Below, piece by piece: positions 1 through 11,614 of a DNA stretch of 64,000 nt. The stretch covers positions 1 to 64,000 of the forward strand of contig JAQVFO010000006.1 in assembly GCA_028697205.1 (NCBI GenBank), given 5' to 3'. Under the pieces are notes generated by a model, which worked only from the letters and a program-made list of their open reading frames with translations, ran no database searches and was not told the origin of the DNA. This DNA comes from Candidatus Altimarinota bacterium. Lineage in GTDB: Bacteria > Patescibacteriota > Gracilibacteria > BD1-5 > UBA6164. Position 1 is the stretch's first letter. Every line of letters starts with the position of its first letter. The position numbers and the translations under genes are program-made.

Positions 1-302
1 CATTTAAAAAAATTAGACTTTACTATTCTGTCAATTACCATTTGTATAGGATGTCAAGGAATTGAAGCTAAATTTGGCATTTCATAGACTCTTATGATTC
101 TATTTATGTATGCTATTTGGGAAGCATATAAATTTGAATCTTCTAATTTTAGTTTTAAATATTCAATCCATTTTTTATCATCAGATATATTTTCTATTGA
201 TCAATTAGATTGTGCTAATCATTTTTCAATTCTAACATCTCAACTACCTGATTCTCACATATTTCTTAATTGAACATCAGTAATTGTTGTTAATTTATTC
301 AT
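1..302 (-). CDS. Hypothetical protein, 3' end outside window
   Basis: About 100 codons are visible, starting at ATG 302-300 (MNKLTTITDVQLRN). The frame is open only if TGA is glycine; several TGA codons fall in it. The visible part is hydrophilic, with no signal peptide or membrane segment. I do not recognise a family. It is divergent from the methyltransferase at 445, so the AT-rich 303-444 gap probably carries promoters for both. Confidence 0.6.
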
Positions 303-444
303 ATTGATTATAATGAAATTTTAAAATAATTAATTATATTATATATGTTATAGGGATTTGTCAATGTTTTTTTATTTCAAATTTAATAAGTTACACTTAT
401 AATAAAAATAAAAATTATAATTTATTATTTTAGGAAAAAATATT

Positions 445-1113
445 ATGGAATCTATGGATTTATTTTGAGAAGCTTTATATGATTTTCACAAATGAGCTCA
501 AAAATGAAAGTTTTTTCTAGTTGATTGAAAGTGAAATAAATTTGAATTAAACTTATGAGAATACTTTAGAAGTATTAACGAAATAACTGACATTGAAAAA
601 ATATTATTTAATAATATTAATTGATGAGATGTATTAGATATTTGATGTTGAACTGCATTTTATTTTCCTTTAATTCAGAAAAATGCAAATAATGTGGAAT
701 GAATTGACATTTCAGAATATGCAATAAAGGTTGCTATAGAACGAGGTATAAAAAATGTTAAACAATCTGATATTTTTCTAGAAAAAATACATAAAAAGTA
801 TGATATTATTACGTTATTATGAAATAATTTATCAATATGATGAGATATTGAATGAACAAATAAATTCTTATCAATAATTAAGTCTTTATTAAAAAAAGAT
901 TGAAAAATATTATCAATTTTAAAAAAAGAGGAAGATGAAGACTACTTTATTTGAGAATTTTTTTGTGAATATAATTGAAAAACATCAGAAAACTTTAAAT
1001 GGATTAGATTTAATATTAACTTCCTTAAATGATTACTTAATAAAAATTGATTAAAATTAAATATATTATGAGAAAATAACTACTGATATTGCCTAGAAAT
1101 TAAATATACTTAA
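445..1113 (+). CDS. Class I SAM-dependent methyltransferase
   Basis: 222 aa. Motif I for S-adenosylmethionine binding is clear at about residues 69-75 (VLDIGCGTAFYF, with TGA as both Gly), followed by a motif II acidic strand (VEGIDISEYAIKVA) and a DIITLLGN strand, the order found in the class I Rossmann methyltransferase fold. The C-terminal third (FKWIRFNINFLKGLL) resembles the end of small-molecule or protein methyltransferases. The substrate cannot be told from the sequence. It converges on the gene at 1116 with only 2 nt between the stops. The fold is sure, the function is not. Confidence 0.8.
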
Positions 1114-1115
1114 TT

Positions 1116-1709
1116 TTATCTTGTAACAAACCTTATATTCCTAGCATAACACATAAGATTACTTAATTCTCTATCTTCTCAATAAATTTTTCAATTTCTA
1201 AAATGTAAATGTAATTTAGTATTTGTTCATAATTCTTCTGAACTTGATATATAAAGCACATCAGTATTTATTCATAAAAAAATTCTTAAAGCTTTTTTTG
1301 ATTGATAGTTATCTCATATAGATTCTATAAATTCAAAAACTTTTAATAATTCTTCCATACTAGCTCATTTTGCATCTAAATTTTTTAATGCTTCTAAATC
1401 ATTAGTATTAAAATCATTTAAACTTAAAATAAATCATCATTCCATAAACCAAATTCAATCATCTTTTAAAACTATTTCATCTTTCCATAGATTCCACCAT
1501 TCAGGGTATGCGTTTATAACTGAAGTTAAATTTTTATATCTATCCACCATTTTTTTATTTCATTCCCAAGATTCTGGCATAAGTGGAGGGATCAATTGTT
1601 TATCATTAAGTAAATCGCTAACTATTTGTTTTGTTTTATCATCAGCTAATGAATGATATCCACATAATCTTTGTCAGTTTGACTCTAAATCTTCTTCTGG
1701 AGTAAACAT
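1116..1709 (-). CDS. Hypothetical protein, paralogue of the protein at 7277-7885
   Basis: 197 aa, soluble, acidic N terminus (MFTPEEDLESNGQ). Distinctive features are a YPEWWNLWKDEIVLKDDGIW block near residues 67-86 and a C-terminal segment of alternating polar and hydrophobic residues. The gene at 7277 has the same block (NPEWWSKCKDKIELTDEGIY) in the same relative position and an alignable N terminus (PESW at about residue 46), so both belong to one small family. No family recognised. No signal peptide or membrane segment. Confidence 0.6.
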
Positions 1710-1876
1710 ATTTTTATTTTTAATGAATAATTTAATTGCACTCACATCAATATAAAGTATTTGTTTTTATTGTCAAAATATTTTTTATTAATAAATTTAA
1801 TATCAAAGCTAAAAATATTGCTTTTTAGTACTTTTTCATATAATAAATTTATATAATTCCAATAAATTTATGTAAA

Positions 1877-2119
1877 ATGGAAAACAACAATCTGGATACA
1901 AATAGCATATTACACTGAGTTACATTATCAATGATAATGGACTACCTTATAGAAGAATATGGTTTTGAAAGATTAAGTGAATTAATCAGAATTAATTGTT
2001 TTAAAAATAATCCAAGTAAAGAATCTAGTTTAAAGTTTTTAAGAAAGACTGAGTGGGCTAGAGAACAAGTTCAATGACTTTATGTAAGAACTATAAGAGA
2101 AAAAGCAAAAAAGAAGTAG
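1877..2119 (+). CDS. VF530-type (DUF2132) DNA-binding protein
   Basis: 80 aa, the usual size for the VF530 family, small proteins thought to bind nucleic acid. The family signature is easy to see: LHGVTLSMIMDYLIEEYGF, then INCFKNNPSKESSLKFLRKT, then EWAREQV. Both family glycines that matter here (LHG and VQG) are TGA codons. The C terminus is basic (REKAKKK). It stands alone and ends in a strong terminator shared with the convergent polymerase gene. Confidence 0.85.
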
Positions 2120-2142
2120 ATTTACTTCTTTTTTGCTTTTTT
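2099..2142. terminator. Bidirectional terminator between VF530 and polymerase genes
   Basis: Perfect hairpin, AAGCAAAAAAGAAGTA then TACTTCTTTTTTGCTT around a short loop, flanked by A and T runs. It overlaps the last codons of both convergent genes. Confidence 0.8.
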
Positions 2143-3352
2143 AAGCCCTAAAATACAATTTTGCTTCATCTTTTTTTCATACAGAAACCACTCAAAAAGA
2201 CACTTTATGATTTCAATATTTTTCATTTATACTATTTACAATCTTTGTCAGTTTATAATCATTATCTTTAGAGTGATTTGATTTATCAAACAAATTTATT
2301 TGCCTTGGTAGATAACTTCTAAAGTCACTCATAACAACTCAAGTTGAACGATATAATTTTTTATTATCAAAATTATTTGCAAAAAGACTCAAAACTACAG
2401 AAAGTAAATCCTTTCTTAAGTTTGTAAAATCAGAAAATTTATGAGTAAAATAATATGTATAAAATCACTTATCTCGAAGCATCACAGAGATACTTTTTAC
2501 TTCTAAATTTTTATCACTTATCATTTCAAAAACTTTATCAAAATTGTATAAGATTTGTTTAAGTAGAAATTCTCTATCACTAGTTATTCATTTATTGAAA
2601 CTTCTTGTCCTAGAAATAGATTTTGCCTCAGGAGATTTTTTCACTATAAAAGCATTTACTCACATAAGTTCTAGCCATAAATCAGTTCAGTTTTTCCCAA
2701 ACATCTTTTTTATTTCCCAAAATCATAGATGTATATAATCAAAAATAGTTTTAGCACTATATTTTAGTCTTTCCTGATGAGCTCTTCATATAAATGGAAT
2801 CAGTTTTAAAGGCATCTTTTTAAAAAGTTCAAATTCTTGTTCCTTGTCATATCATATATAAATTCAAAAAGGCTTGTTTAGTTTTGAAAATATTTTGGCT
2901 TTTATACGAGTATTGGCACATCAAATAGAAACAGGAATTCAGACTTTTTCTAATATATCTTTTTGTAAATTTTTCAAAAAATCAAAAGTAGATAATTTAT
3001 ACATTTCAGACAATCAAGTTATCTCACAAAAAGCTTCGTCTATAGAAAATTGCTCAACTGATAGCATATTTTCCTGTAAATACGACATAAGTTTACTAGA
3101 AATAAGTGAATAAAACTCATGGTCTAATCACAAAAAAACTCAAGAATTTCAAAGTATCTTTTTTGCTTCCCAAATCGGAGTTCAAGTTTTTACTCAAAGT
3201 GCTTTTGCTTCATAAGTACTTGCTATAATTATTTCTCACCCAACACAAACTTTTTTCCCTTTTAATTCAGGATTACGAAATACCTCACAAGCTGCAAAAA
3301 AACTATCACAATCAATATGCACAAACAATTTATTTGATTTTTTAAAAAGCAT
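2141..3352 (-). CDS. dinB: Y-family translesion DNA polymerase (DinB/UmuC-like)
   Basis: 403 aa, the length of a Pol IV-type polymerase. The palm starts at once with HIDCDSFFAACE (catalytic Asp of motif 1 at about residues 14-16). The second catalytic site is SIDEAF at about residue 110. Helix-hairpin-helix DNA contacts and the little-finger domain follow (ISRTRSFNKG at about residue 255). The C terminus ends with SYLPRQINLFD, like the UmuC/DinB tail that carries a clamp-binding QxxLF. It inserts opposite damaged bases. Divergent from recQ across a 120-bp gap, which fits a repair locus. DinB and UmuC subtypes are not separated with certainty. Confidence 0.88.
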
Positions 3353-3438
3353 AGATATTATATATACGATTAATATTCTTATTATATACTATTTATATAT
3401 TTTGCAAAATTTTTAAACTTTACATTGATGTATTTTTG

Positions 3439-3444
3439 TATAAT
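3439..3444 (+). promoter_or_regulatory. Possible -10 element of recQ
   Basis: TATAAT 29 nt upstream of the recQ ATG. A TTTACA lies 14 nt further upstream, which is a short spacer, so the -35 assignment is weak. Confidence 0.35.
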
Positions 3445-3472
3445 CTAGAACAAAGAAATTTAACTTAATCAA

Positions 3473-5767
3473 ATGCCAAACCTACAAAAAATCCTACAAG
3501 AAAAATTTAAATTAGAAGAGTTTAGAGAATGACAATTAGAGATAATTGAAAGCGTCATTGCATGAAATGATACTCTTGTTTTTATGCCAACTTGATGAGG
3601 AAAATCACTAACTTATCAATTCCCTGGAGTTATGAGACCTGGACTTGTGATAATAATCTCCCCTCTTATTTCTCTTATGAAAGATCAAGTGGATAAGTTA
3701 AATGAGTTAGGACTTAGAACAGAGTTTATAAATTCAAGTATTTGAGTTACTGATAAGAGGTTTATACTTGATGAAATCAGCCAAAATATGCCTGATGAAG
3801 TTTGAGGAATTAAATTTCTATACATAGCTCCTGAAAGACTCAACGATGAACACTTTTTAAGAGTTATACAAAGCGTAGATATATCACTTATAGCTATCGA
3901 TGAAGCTCATTGTATAAGCCAATGGTGACATGATTTCAGACCAAGTTATATGAAGATAAAATGATTTATAGATAGTTTAAGACAAGAAAATCATTTTCCA
4001 ATAATTGCATTAACAGCAACAGCAACAAAAAAAGTAAGAGCTGATATAGTAGAAAGACTTTGACTTAAAAATTACCACATATTTACAAAATGATTTGATA
4101 GAAAAAATCTTGTTTTTATAGTTCGTGAAATCACAAAAAAAGAGGAAAAACTTAAAAAAGTTTTAGAAATTATAAAAAAAACTCCACCATATTGAATAGT
4201 CTATTGTTCATCTATCAAAGCCGTAAAAGAAGTATATGATTTTTTAAAAGAAGAGTGAATAAATGCTTGAATCTATACTTGAGAAATGAATGCAAATTCA
4301 AGAGAATCAGAACAAAACAATTTTATGAACTCAAGTTATGATGTAATAGTTGCAACAAATGCTTTTGGTATGTGAATAGACAAAAAAGATATAAGATATG
4401 TAATTCACTATAATTTACCATGAAGCATAGAAAACTACTACCAAGAAGCCGGAAGAGCTGGAAGAGATAGGAAAACAAGTTATTCTATAATAATAGCTTC
4501 ATATCAAGATACAATTATCCAAGAATTCTTTATAGAAAATGCTTACCCTCCAAAAGAAGATATACTTAAACTTTATGATTATTTTTACAAAGACTTCAAA
4601 TTATGAGAATGAGTATGAATACAAATACTTAAAACCTATGCAGTAATAGCAAAAGAAAGCTGAATAAATTGAGATATGAAAGTATGAAGTATCATAAGAA
4701 TATTTGAAAAATACTGAATAGTAAAAAGATGATTTGATACAGATGATAACACTTCTGATTTCAGATGAAGATGAATAACTCTTTTATTATGAAAAAAAAC
4801 AACAAAGGACATCCCTATTTTATGGAATCATCAAGACGTACTAAAAAATGAAAGTTATTTCAAACTTGAACAAATAAAAAAACTTCTTTTCAAACCATGA
4901 TGTAGAAAAAGATTTATTTTAGAGTATTTTTGAGATGAAGAAGATTTAAGAAATTTATGAGAAACTTGCTGAGTTTGTGATTACTGTTTAGATAAAAAGA
5001 AACTAAAAGAAACTGTTTTCAAAGAAATAGTTCCTACAAATGTGTTTTTTATAGTTTTGGAATTTATAAAAAAACTAGATGAGAAATTTTGAGCAAATAT
5101 TTTAGCTTCAGTTCTTGTTTGAAGTAAAGAGAAAAAGATTACAGAATGGAATCTAGATTTAAATCCCGATTATGCAATTTTGGAAGAATATAATAAAGAT
5201 ATAGTTATGTCAGTTTTTGAAGTACTAATTGACGCTTGATATCTGTATAAATCAGCATGACAATATCCAAAAATCTGATTAAGTGAAAGATGAAGATTAG
5301 CTATTTTTAGTAACAATGTTTTATTAGATGAAAAAGATGAGTTACATGAAAATCTATTTATGAAAGCATCTAGATTTCTAAACAAGGAAAAGGAAGCAAA
5401 AAAAGAAAAAGTAAAAAAACTAGAAAATGTTCTTAAAATAGAAAAAATAGATACACTAACTCAAACAGAGGAACTTTATGATAAATGACTTTCAATTGAA
5501 GAAATAGCAACTCAAAGAGAACTAACAAAACAAACTATAGAATGACATATTGTATCACTCTACAGTCTTGGAAAAATTCCATTACAAAAAATTATGAAAA
5601 TTTCAGAACTTGAGAAACTTAAATTTATTAAAGATTTTCTACTAAATTCACAAGTAGAAATAAATAAATTATCAGAAATAAAAACTGAAATAGATAAAAA
5701 AAGAAAAGATATAAGTTATCTAGATATAAAAGTTTGTCTAGCAATGATTGAAAAAAAAGATATATAA
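3473..5767 (+). CDS. recQ: ATP-dependent DNA helicase RecQ
   Basis: 764 aa, 3'-5' superfamily 2 helicase for repair and fork processing. Motif I is MPTGGGKSLTYQ (two of the three Gly are TGA), motif II IAIDEAHCISQWGHDFRP, motif III ALTATATKK, motif V VIVATNAFGMGIDK, and motif VI QEAGRAGRD. The RQC zinc-binding part is seen as PGCRKRFILEYFGD with CGVCDYC at about residues 470-510, followed by a winged-helix region. The last ~230 residues are a charged helical tail (LTQTEELYDKGLSIEEIA) resembling a helix-turn-helix/HRDC-like ending. Starts at the first ATG with an A-rich leader. Confidence 0.95.
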
Positions 5768-5793
5768 AAAAGCTTCAAATTTGAAGCTTTTTT
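5766..5793. terminator. Bidirectional terminator between recQ and ppk2
   Basis: AAAAAGCTTCAAATTTGAAGC followed by a T run; the palindrome serves both convergent genes. Confidence 0.8.
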
Positions 5794-5794
5794 A

Positions 5795-6721
5795 TTATTG
5801 TTTAAAATTAAATGATTTTTTCATTCTTTCTAAATCTCATCTTTTTTCCATCAATTTAAGTTCCTGCATAGAAGTTCTAGCAATTTTTGGATTTGGAGAT
5901 AAATCTATACTTAGTTCATTAGAAACCAAACTAGCGACTTCATCAGATGTGTTTATAATAGCTTTTATAATCTCTACTACTGATAAAAATCTCTCATTTG
6001 AATCTAAAACTAGCCAACTAGGATCATCTGTTAACTCCAATATCTTTGCTTTAGCAAGAGTATAATAATTCCATTTTTCTTGTGCTTGTTGGTCTATATG
6101 TGATATTTTATGTCTTTTTCTGATTTTTTCAGATCTTCTTTTCAACCTGTCTTTTTGTACCTCCTTTTTAATTGATAAATATACTTTAACAAATTTAATT
6201 CATTCATCAATTATATCATCTTTTTCAAATTGATTTACATGTGTCATAAACCAATTATATTCTTCTTCTGTACAAAATCACATTGCAGCTTCAACTCAAG
6301 CTCTATTATACCAACTTCTATCAAAAAAAGTAATTCATCATTTTTCTCATGGAAAATACTTTTTATATCTATCAAACCAATTATACTCAAATCTTTCTTC
6401 AATATCTGGTTTTCAAAATGCCTGTACTTTAAACCTAGCATTTGGTAAATCATAAGTAACTCTTTTTATATTACTTCATTTTCAAGCAGTATCCCTACCA
6501 TCAAGAGTAACTATAATTCTATTTTTTGTATCTCTAGTATACTCTTCCCAAAGAGCCAAAGCTTCTCTATATTCATTTAGAAATTGATTTGCCTTATACT
6601 CTCCTACAATTTCAACAAGCTTAGCAAAAGTTAGTCAAAAAATTTTTATTAACCAGTTTTCAGTTTTAACATCTACTGAATTATTTTTTTGATTGTGATG
6701 TAAATGTGTTTTTTGATTCAT
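5795..6721 (-). CDS. ppk2: Polyphosphate kinase 2 family protein
   Basis: 308 aa. PPK2 enzymes transfer phosphate between polyphosphate and nucleotides. Walker A is TLDGRDTAGKGSNIKRV at about residues 74-90, and Walker B is TFFDRSWYNRAGVE at about residue 140. The lid region is basic (KKEVQKDRLKRRSEKIRKR), followed by HIDQQAQEKWNYYTLAKAK and the DDPSWLVLDSNER segment, all in family order. A short C-terminal extension reaches past the kinase core. Unlike most genes here it has a good Shine-Dalgarno sequence (AAAAGGAG, 6730-6737) 8 nt before the ATG. In an organism with limited energy metabolism it may regenerate NTPs (inference). Confidence 0.92.
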
Positions 6722-6761
6722 ATATTTTTCTCCTTTTAATTATTAAGTTAAATACTTATAA

Positions 6762-7205
6762 TTATTTATTATGATTTGTCAAGTTTATTTTTTCAAAAAA
6801 TATTTTACAACTATCAATAACATTTTTAAACCTATCTGATTCAAGTTTGATTCATCAAAAATACCTAGTTACAACTAAAACTATATCTACCGCATTAGCC
6901 CTTTGCAACTCTCTAAGTATACACATTCAAGCTCAAATTTCTCAGTCATCATTTTTTCACTCAAGTATACTTCAATTTTCAAGTTTTATCCTATAAGCAT
7001 ATGAATTATGAGTTGATTTCTGAAAATACTTATCTTTTAATAAATAATTTATAAAATCTTTAACTTCCTTATCAGTTTTTACATATCATCAAACTACGGT
7101 GTATTTTGATCACCTGTCTACTATTACATCACGAAAAATAATCAATTTCTTAGGTAATTTAAATTCATCTCAAGTTCAAAGTGAAATTTGATTTTCTAAA
7201 AACAT
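6762..7205 (-). CDS. IMPACT/YigZ (UPF0029) family protein
   Basis: 147 aa, shorter than typical YigZ (about 200 aa): only the N-terminal UPF0029 domain is present. Family marks are STHNSYAYRIKL, DDGEIGAGMCILREL and VLVVTRYFGGIKLESDRF. The usual GE.SGTAGKP is altered (DDGEIGAGMC). Role unknown; eukaryotic IMPACT binds translation factors. Lies 40 nt upstream of ppk2 on the same strand, so they may be co-transcribed. Confidence 0.8.
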
Positions 7206-7276
7206 AAAAAAAATTAATCTTTTAAATTAATTCCAGTTTATAAAATTTAAAAAAATTGTAAAGAAAATCAAAAAAA

Positions 7277-7885
7277 CTAATTTCTTTTAATATAAAGTTT
7301 ACTAAATTGAAACCTTAAATTAACAGAAGTAATAATTCAATCATCAAAATTAAAAATCCAATTATACTTTTCTATATATTCAAAATCTAACCTATGCATT
7401 ATCACATTGCAATTTGAGTCAATTCAAATAAATGTTTTTAATAAATGAAAATTTGACTTGCTGTTTTTTTGTTTATTTATTTCATCATAATCCTTAAATA
7501 CTGAATCTAGAAATTTTTTAATTAATTCACATTCATCTACTTTTGGAGATAATTCATTTATAAGTTTTATATCTCACTCCATTTCTAATTCATTTATGTA
7601 ATTTCATTTTACCCTCAATATTGTAAATCAAAGTTCTTTAAAATATATTCATTCATCTGTTAATTCAATTTTATCTTTACATTTAGACCACCATTCTGGA
7701 TTTTTTTCTATTAAACAAATAAGAGAATAATATGATTTTTTCCAAGTTTCATCCCAAGACTCTGGAAATGAAGGAACTGATTGATAGATTGCTCATAATA
7801 ATTTCTTACAAGATAATGATACATCTCAAGTATCAAGTTTAGTTTGTTCTGATTCTATTTCTCAGTCTGATAATGAATCTAACAT
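7277..7885 (-). CDS. Hypothetical protein, paralogue of the protein at 1116-1709
   Basis: 202 aa soluble protein. Shares with the 1116 gene a FPESW motif near residue 45 and a NPEWWSKCKDKIELTDEGIY block near residues 66-85. Family not recognised. No signal peptide, membrane segment or obvious catalytic motif. Same strand and close to the IMPACT gene (71-nt gap). Confidence 0.6.
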
Positions 7886-7969
7886 ACGTAAAAAAATAAA
7901 ATAAAAAAAATATATATACATATTTATATATATTCTTGTTTTTGTCAATTTATTTATATTTAAAATTTT

Positions 7970-9358
7970 TTATGCTATCCTACACCTTTTTTTATCATCA
8001 TCACACATTTTTGAAACTGCTTTTAAAGCATCTTTAAGCCTATTTAATCATTCATCTATTTCTTCATAAGTTATTACAATTGGTGGTTCTACTCTTATAG
8101 TTTTTGAAGAATTTAGAGTTCAAGCTACAAGTAATCATCTTTTAAAACATTCAGACGAAACTTTGTATCAAATATCATTGCTTACAAAATGTTGTCCTAA
8201 TAGAAGTCCTTTTCAAGTAATTTTATGATAAATATTTGGATATTTTTCTGCTAGTTTTTCTAATTCTTTTTTTATATAATTTCATTTTTCTTCTGCTTGT
8301 TTTGGATAATCATCTCTAAGTGCAACACTAATTGAAGCTATTGCGGCAGCACAAGCCAAAGCTCAACCTCAAGTTGTTGTTGTATGTATAAAAGGATTAG
8401 GATACATCATAGACTGCCAAATCTCTTCACGAGCTGAAAATGACGAAACAGGCATAACTCAACCTCATAGAGCCTTTCAACTTGTCATTATATCTGGAGC
8501 AACATCCCAATTTTCTACTCACCAAAACTTCCCTGTTCTACCAAGTCCTGTTTGCACTTCATCAGCAATCAATAGTGTCTCATATCTTTTTGTTAATTCT
8601 CTTGCTCTTGGCCAAAAATCATCTGGAGGAACTATAGCTCAAGCTTCTCATTGAATAGGTTCAAACATAACTGCAGCAACTCAAATTCATATTTTTCTAC
8701 ATGTTTCAAGTTGTTGTTCTAGTGCATCTGCATCTCAAAAAGGAATATGATAAACATGTCAACCATACAAAACTCCTAATGGTTCACGATAATTTGATTT
8801 TCAAATCATTGAAAGAGATCACATAGTTTTTCCATGAAATGCATCTGTAGCAACTATAAAAGCATCTTTTTTAGTGTAAAGTTTAGCAAGTTTTATAGCT
8901 CATTCTACAGCTTCAGTTCAACTAGCTGCAAAAAAACTATATTTTATTTTACCTGGTGTTATTTCAGACATAATACGAGCAAAAGCCCCACGAAGAGGAT
9001 CCATAAGCTCTTGACTAGGCATAGGACTTCTTAGAAGTTGTGCATTAACTGCTTCAATTATATCAGGATTTGACCAACCATGACTCATTAAACCATATCA
9101 ACCTAAAAAATCTATATATTTTCTTCACATAACATCACGAAACATAGCTCATTTACCATTCCATTCAGTAACTGCCCATTCTCAAGCCTGAGTTATAGAT
9201 TTACGATTTTCAAGCCATCATTTATTAAAATGCTCTTTAAAATTACTAACAGATTCTTTAATAATCCATTCTCATAACTCTTTATCAGGAAGTTCTTCTT
9301 GTTTTATTATTTTTAACCATTTTTGAGCATATTCTAATGCTTCTTTTTTATCTTTCAT
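7970..9358 (-). CDS. patA: Putrescine/ornithine-type aminotransferase (class III, PLP)
   Basis: 462 aa. The sequence follows E. coli putrescine aminotransferase (YgjG/PatA) closely: [16 protein letters not shown], then [35 protein letters not shown], and [16 protein letters not shown]. The PLP lysine is K295 in TSGKALGGGVMP, followed by [18 protein letters not shown]. The C-terminal [15 protein letters not shown] is also PatA-like. Expected reaction: putrescine + 2-oxoglutarate to 4-aminobutanal + glutamate. The aldehyde dehydrogenase at 10011 on the same strand could oxidise the product. Substrate choice is inferred from similarity; ornithine is an alternative. Confidence 0.85.
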
Positions 9359-9411
9359 TTTTATTTTAATTAATACTTATTCATGTTACTATATTTTTCA
9401 AATTTAATCAA

Positions 9412-10005
9412 TTATTTTCAGACAGGTAATTTTATAAATCTCCTTCTAAAAAATATAAAAATAGCTACAAATAAATTTTCAAAAAACATATAAATCCAAA
9501 ATGATGAATTATCAAATGTATGATTTTGAATAGAAAGAAATAAAAATACTTGTGTAAACATAGTTGTAATCCATACAAGTAAATCTTCTGAATATGGATT
9601 TAAATATATTTTTTTTATAGTTGGAGCAACTACAAGCATATCAACAAAAATAGTTGCCAAAATAGCATCTGATAATCAAAAAATATAAAAAATAAATATA
9701 CACATCAATGCGAGAAATAAGCAAAAATAATCAAAAAAACTTATTTTAATCTTTCTTATAAAATAAATTCCTAAAGCAGTTCAAAGTAAAATAAAAAACA
9801 AACGAATAGATATAGGAATAAGTGGAATAATTCATACCTCTGAAACAAGTACTCAATAAAAATTTATAGAAATTAAAATAAACCAAACTCCCCATGTAAA
9901 AGGATGAGGAACTACATCATTTTTAAAAGAATGATAAACATAAGGAATAGCTCAAAAAATATATATAATTGAAGCTAAGATTGAAAAAAATAAATATTTA
10001 TCCAT
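9412..10005 (-). CDS. Integral membrane protein, unknown function
   Basis: 197 aa, almost entirely hydrophobic, with about six predicted membrane helices (for example FILISINFYGVLVSE and IFIFYIFGLSDAIL). A charged interhelix loop KKIYLNPYSEDLLVW lies near residue 140. The second segment AIPYVYHSFKNDVVPHPFTW resembles small sugar/small-molecule carrier-like membrane proteins, but I cannot name a family. It sits between the aminotransferase and the aldehyde dehydrogenase, 5 nt from the latter's stop codon, so probably one operon. A transport role linked to the pair is only a guess. Confidence 0.65.
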
Positions 10006-10010
10006 AAAAA

Positions 10011-11390
10011 TTATTTATACTTACTAGTAACTTTTATATTTGTAAATTCTCCAAATCACCATCTTCAATGCTCCCTTCAAATTCAAGAATCTTTATATCA
10101 ACCGAAAGGACTTGCAGGAATACAATAGTTAAGTGTATTTAACTGAACCATTCAACTTTGAAGCTCAGGAGCTATTTTGTTAAAAATATTTTTATCTTCA
10201 GTAAATACATAAGCTCATAAACCATAAATTGTATCATTTGCTAACTCTATTGCTTCATCAATTGTTTCAAAAGTTACAACAGGCAAAACTGGACCAAAAA
10301 CTTCTTCTTTCCAAACTTTCATATCAAAGTCTATATTTCATAATATTACAGGTGGAAAATATGCTCAATCTAAATCTTTTGGAACTTTTCAAATATACAA
10401 AACTTCAGCTCATTTTTCAATCGCATCATTGTACTGAACTTGTAAATTATCTAATTGATTTTTTGAAGCAAGAGGTCATATATCTGTATCACTTGAAGTT
10501 GCTACTCAGATTTTTTTTGTCTCTATAATTTTTATTAACTTTTCAATAGTTTCTTTATATCTACTTTTATGAACTATAAGTCTTTTTAATCAATCACACA
10601 TCTGTCAACTATTTGAGTATCTCATAAAATAAATAGTTTCAATAACTTTGTCTAAATCTGCATCTTCAAAAATTATTCCAGGAGCAGATCATCATAGTTC
10701 CATTACACATCAAATTCCCCTTTCTAAAGCAACTTTTGAAAGTATTTTTCATACTTTTGTACTTCAAGTAAATGTAATAAAGTCTATACTTTCTTCTCTT
10801 AAAACTCACTCAGCTAAACTTCATGGCCCAAAAATTTCTGTAAAAATTCATTTTGGTAAACTTGATGATTGTATTATTTCATCAATCAATTTTCATGTTA
10901 AAATAGTTTCTTTTGAAGTTTTAAACATAACTGCATTTCAAGCTAAAAGTGCTTGCATAGAACTCCAAATAAACAAGAAAAATGGATAATTCCATGGAGA
11001 CAGTGCTAAAACAATTCATTTTGGTTCAAAATAAACTGTATGTATTTCTGTATCAGTTTCATGTGTAATTTCAGGACTTAGATATTTTTTAGCATTTTCA
11101 AGATACCATTTAAAATAATCCATTCAAACTTGAATTTCATCTTTTGTTTGAGTTATTGGCATCCCCATTTCTTTTGAAAAAATTAAACCAATTTTTTCTC
11201 TATTTTTATCAAATAAATCATAAACTTCTTTAAGATAACTAACTCTTTTATCAATTGTTAACCTTTTCCAAAAATTTTGTGCTGTTTTAGCTACAATAAT
11301 TTTTTCTTTTATTTGTTCTTTTGTTGTTTCCTCTACTCTTCATATTTCTTCATATCAAAGTGAAGGATTAGTTGAAGGAATAAATGTCAT
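10011..11390 (-). CDS. NAD(P)-dependent aldehyde dehydrogenase
   Basis: 459 aa. Cofactor-fold and catalytic motifs are in order: [15 protein letters not shown] (oxyanion Asn), ITFTGSTKVGK, general-base Glu in [18 protein letters not shown], nucleophile C265 in NSGQMCDGLKRLIV, and [14 protein letters not shown]. The C-terminal SPFGGYKDSGIGREHG is also typical. Length and motifs match succinate-semialdehyde/aminobutyraldehyde-type ALDHs. Being upstream in the same transcript as a PatA-like aminotransferase, a 4-aminobutanal to GABA or GABA-semialdehyde role is likely but inferred. Confidence 0.9.
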
Positions 11391-11538
11391 AATAAATAGT
11401 TAAAAATAAAGTATAGAATAATATTACTATACTATTAACTATAAATCAAACATACATCAGTTTAAATTAGCAATTTTTATTTGTTATTTACAGATTTTTA
11501 TTTATAATTTTGCTGTTTTTTTGTCAGCTACTTTTTTT

Positions 11539-11614
11539 GCTCCCGTAGTTCAGTTGGAAGAACGCTAGGCCGCGGACCTAGAGGTCGTGGGTTCGAGCCC
11601 TGCCGGGAGCACCA
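11539..11614 (+). tRNA. tRNA-Arg, anticodon GCG, CCA encoded
   Basis: Seven-bp acceptor stem GCTCCCG/CGGGAGC, D arm GTTC..GAAC, anticodon stem CTAGG/CCTAG with loop CCGCGGA, T arm with TTCGAGC, discriminator A and encoded CCA (11612-11614). Standard numbering puts the anticodon at 11572-11574 = GCG (Arg, CGC/CGU). A20 in the D loop fits arginine identity. Odd: position 33 is C instead of the near-universal U, and bacteria normally use ACG here. Confidence 0.9.
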
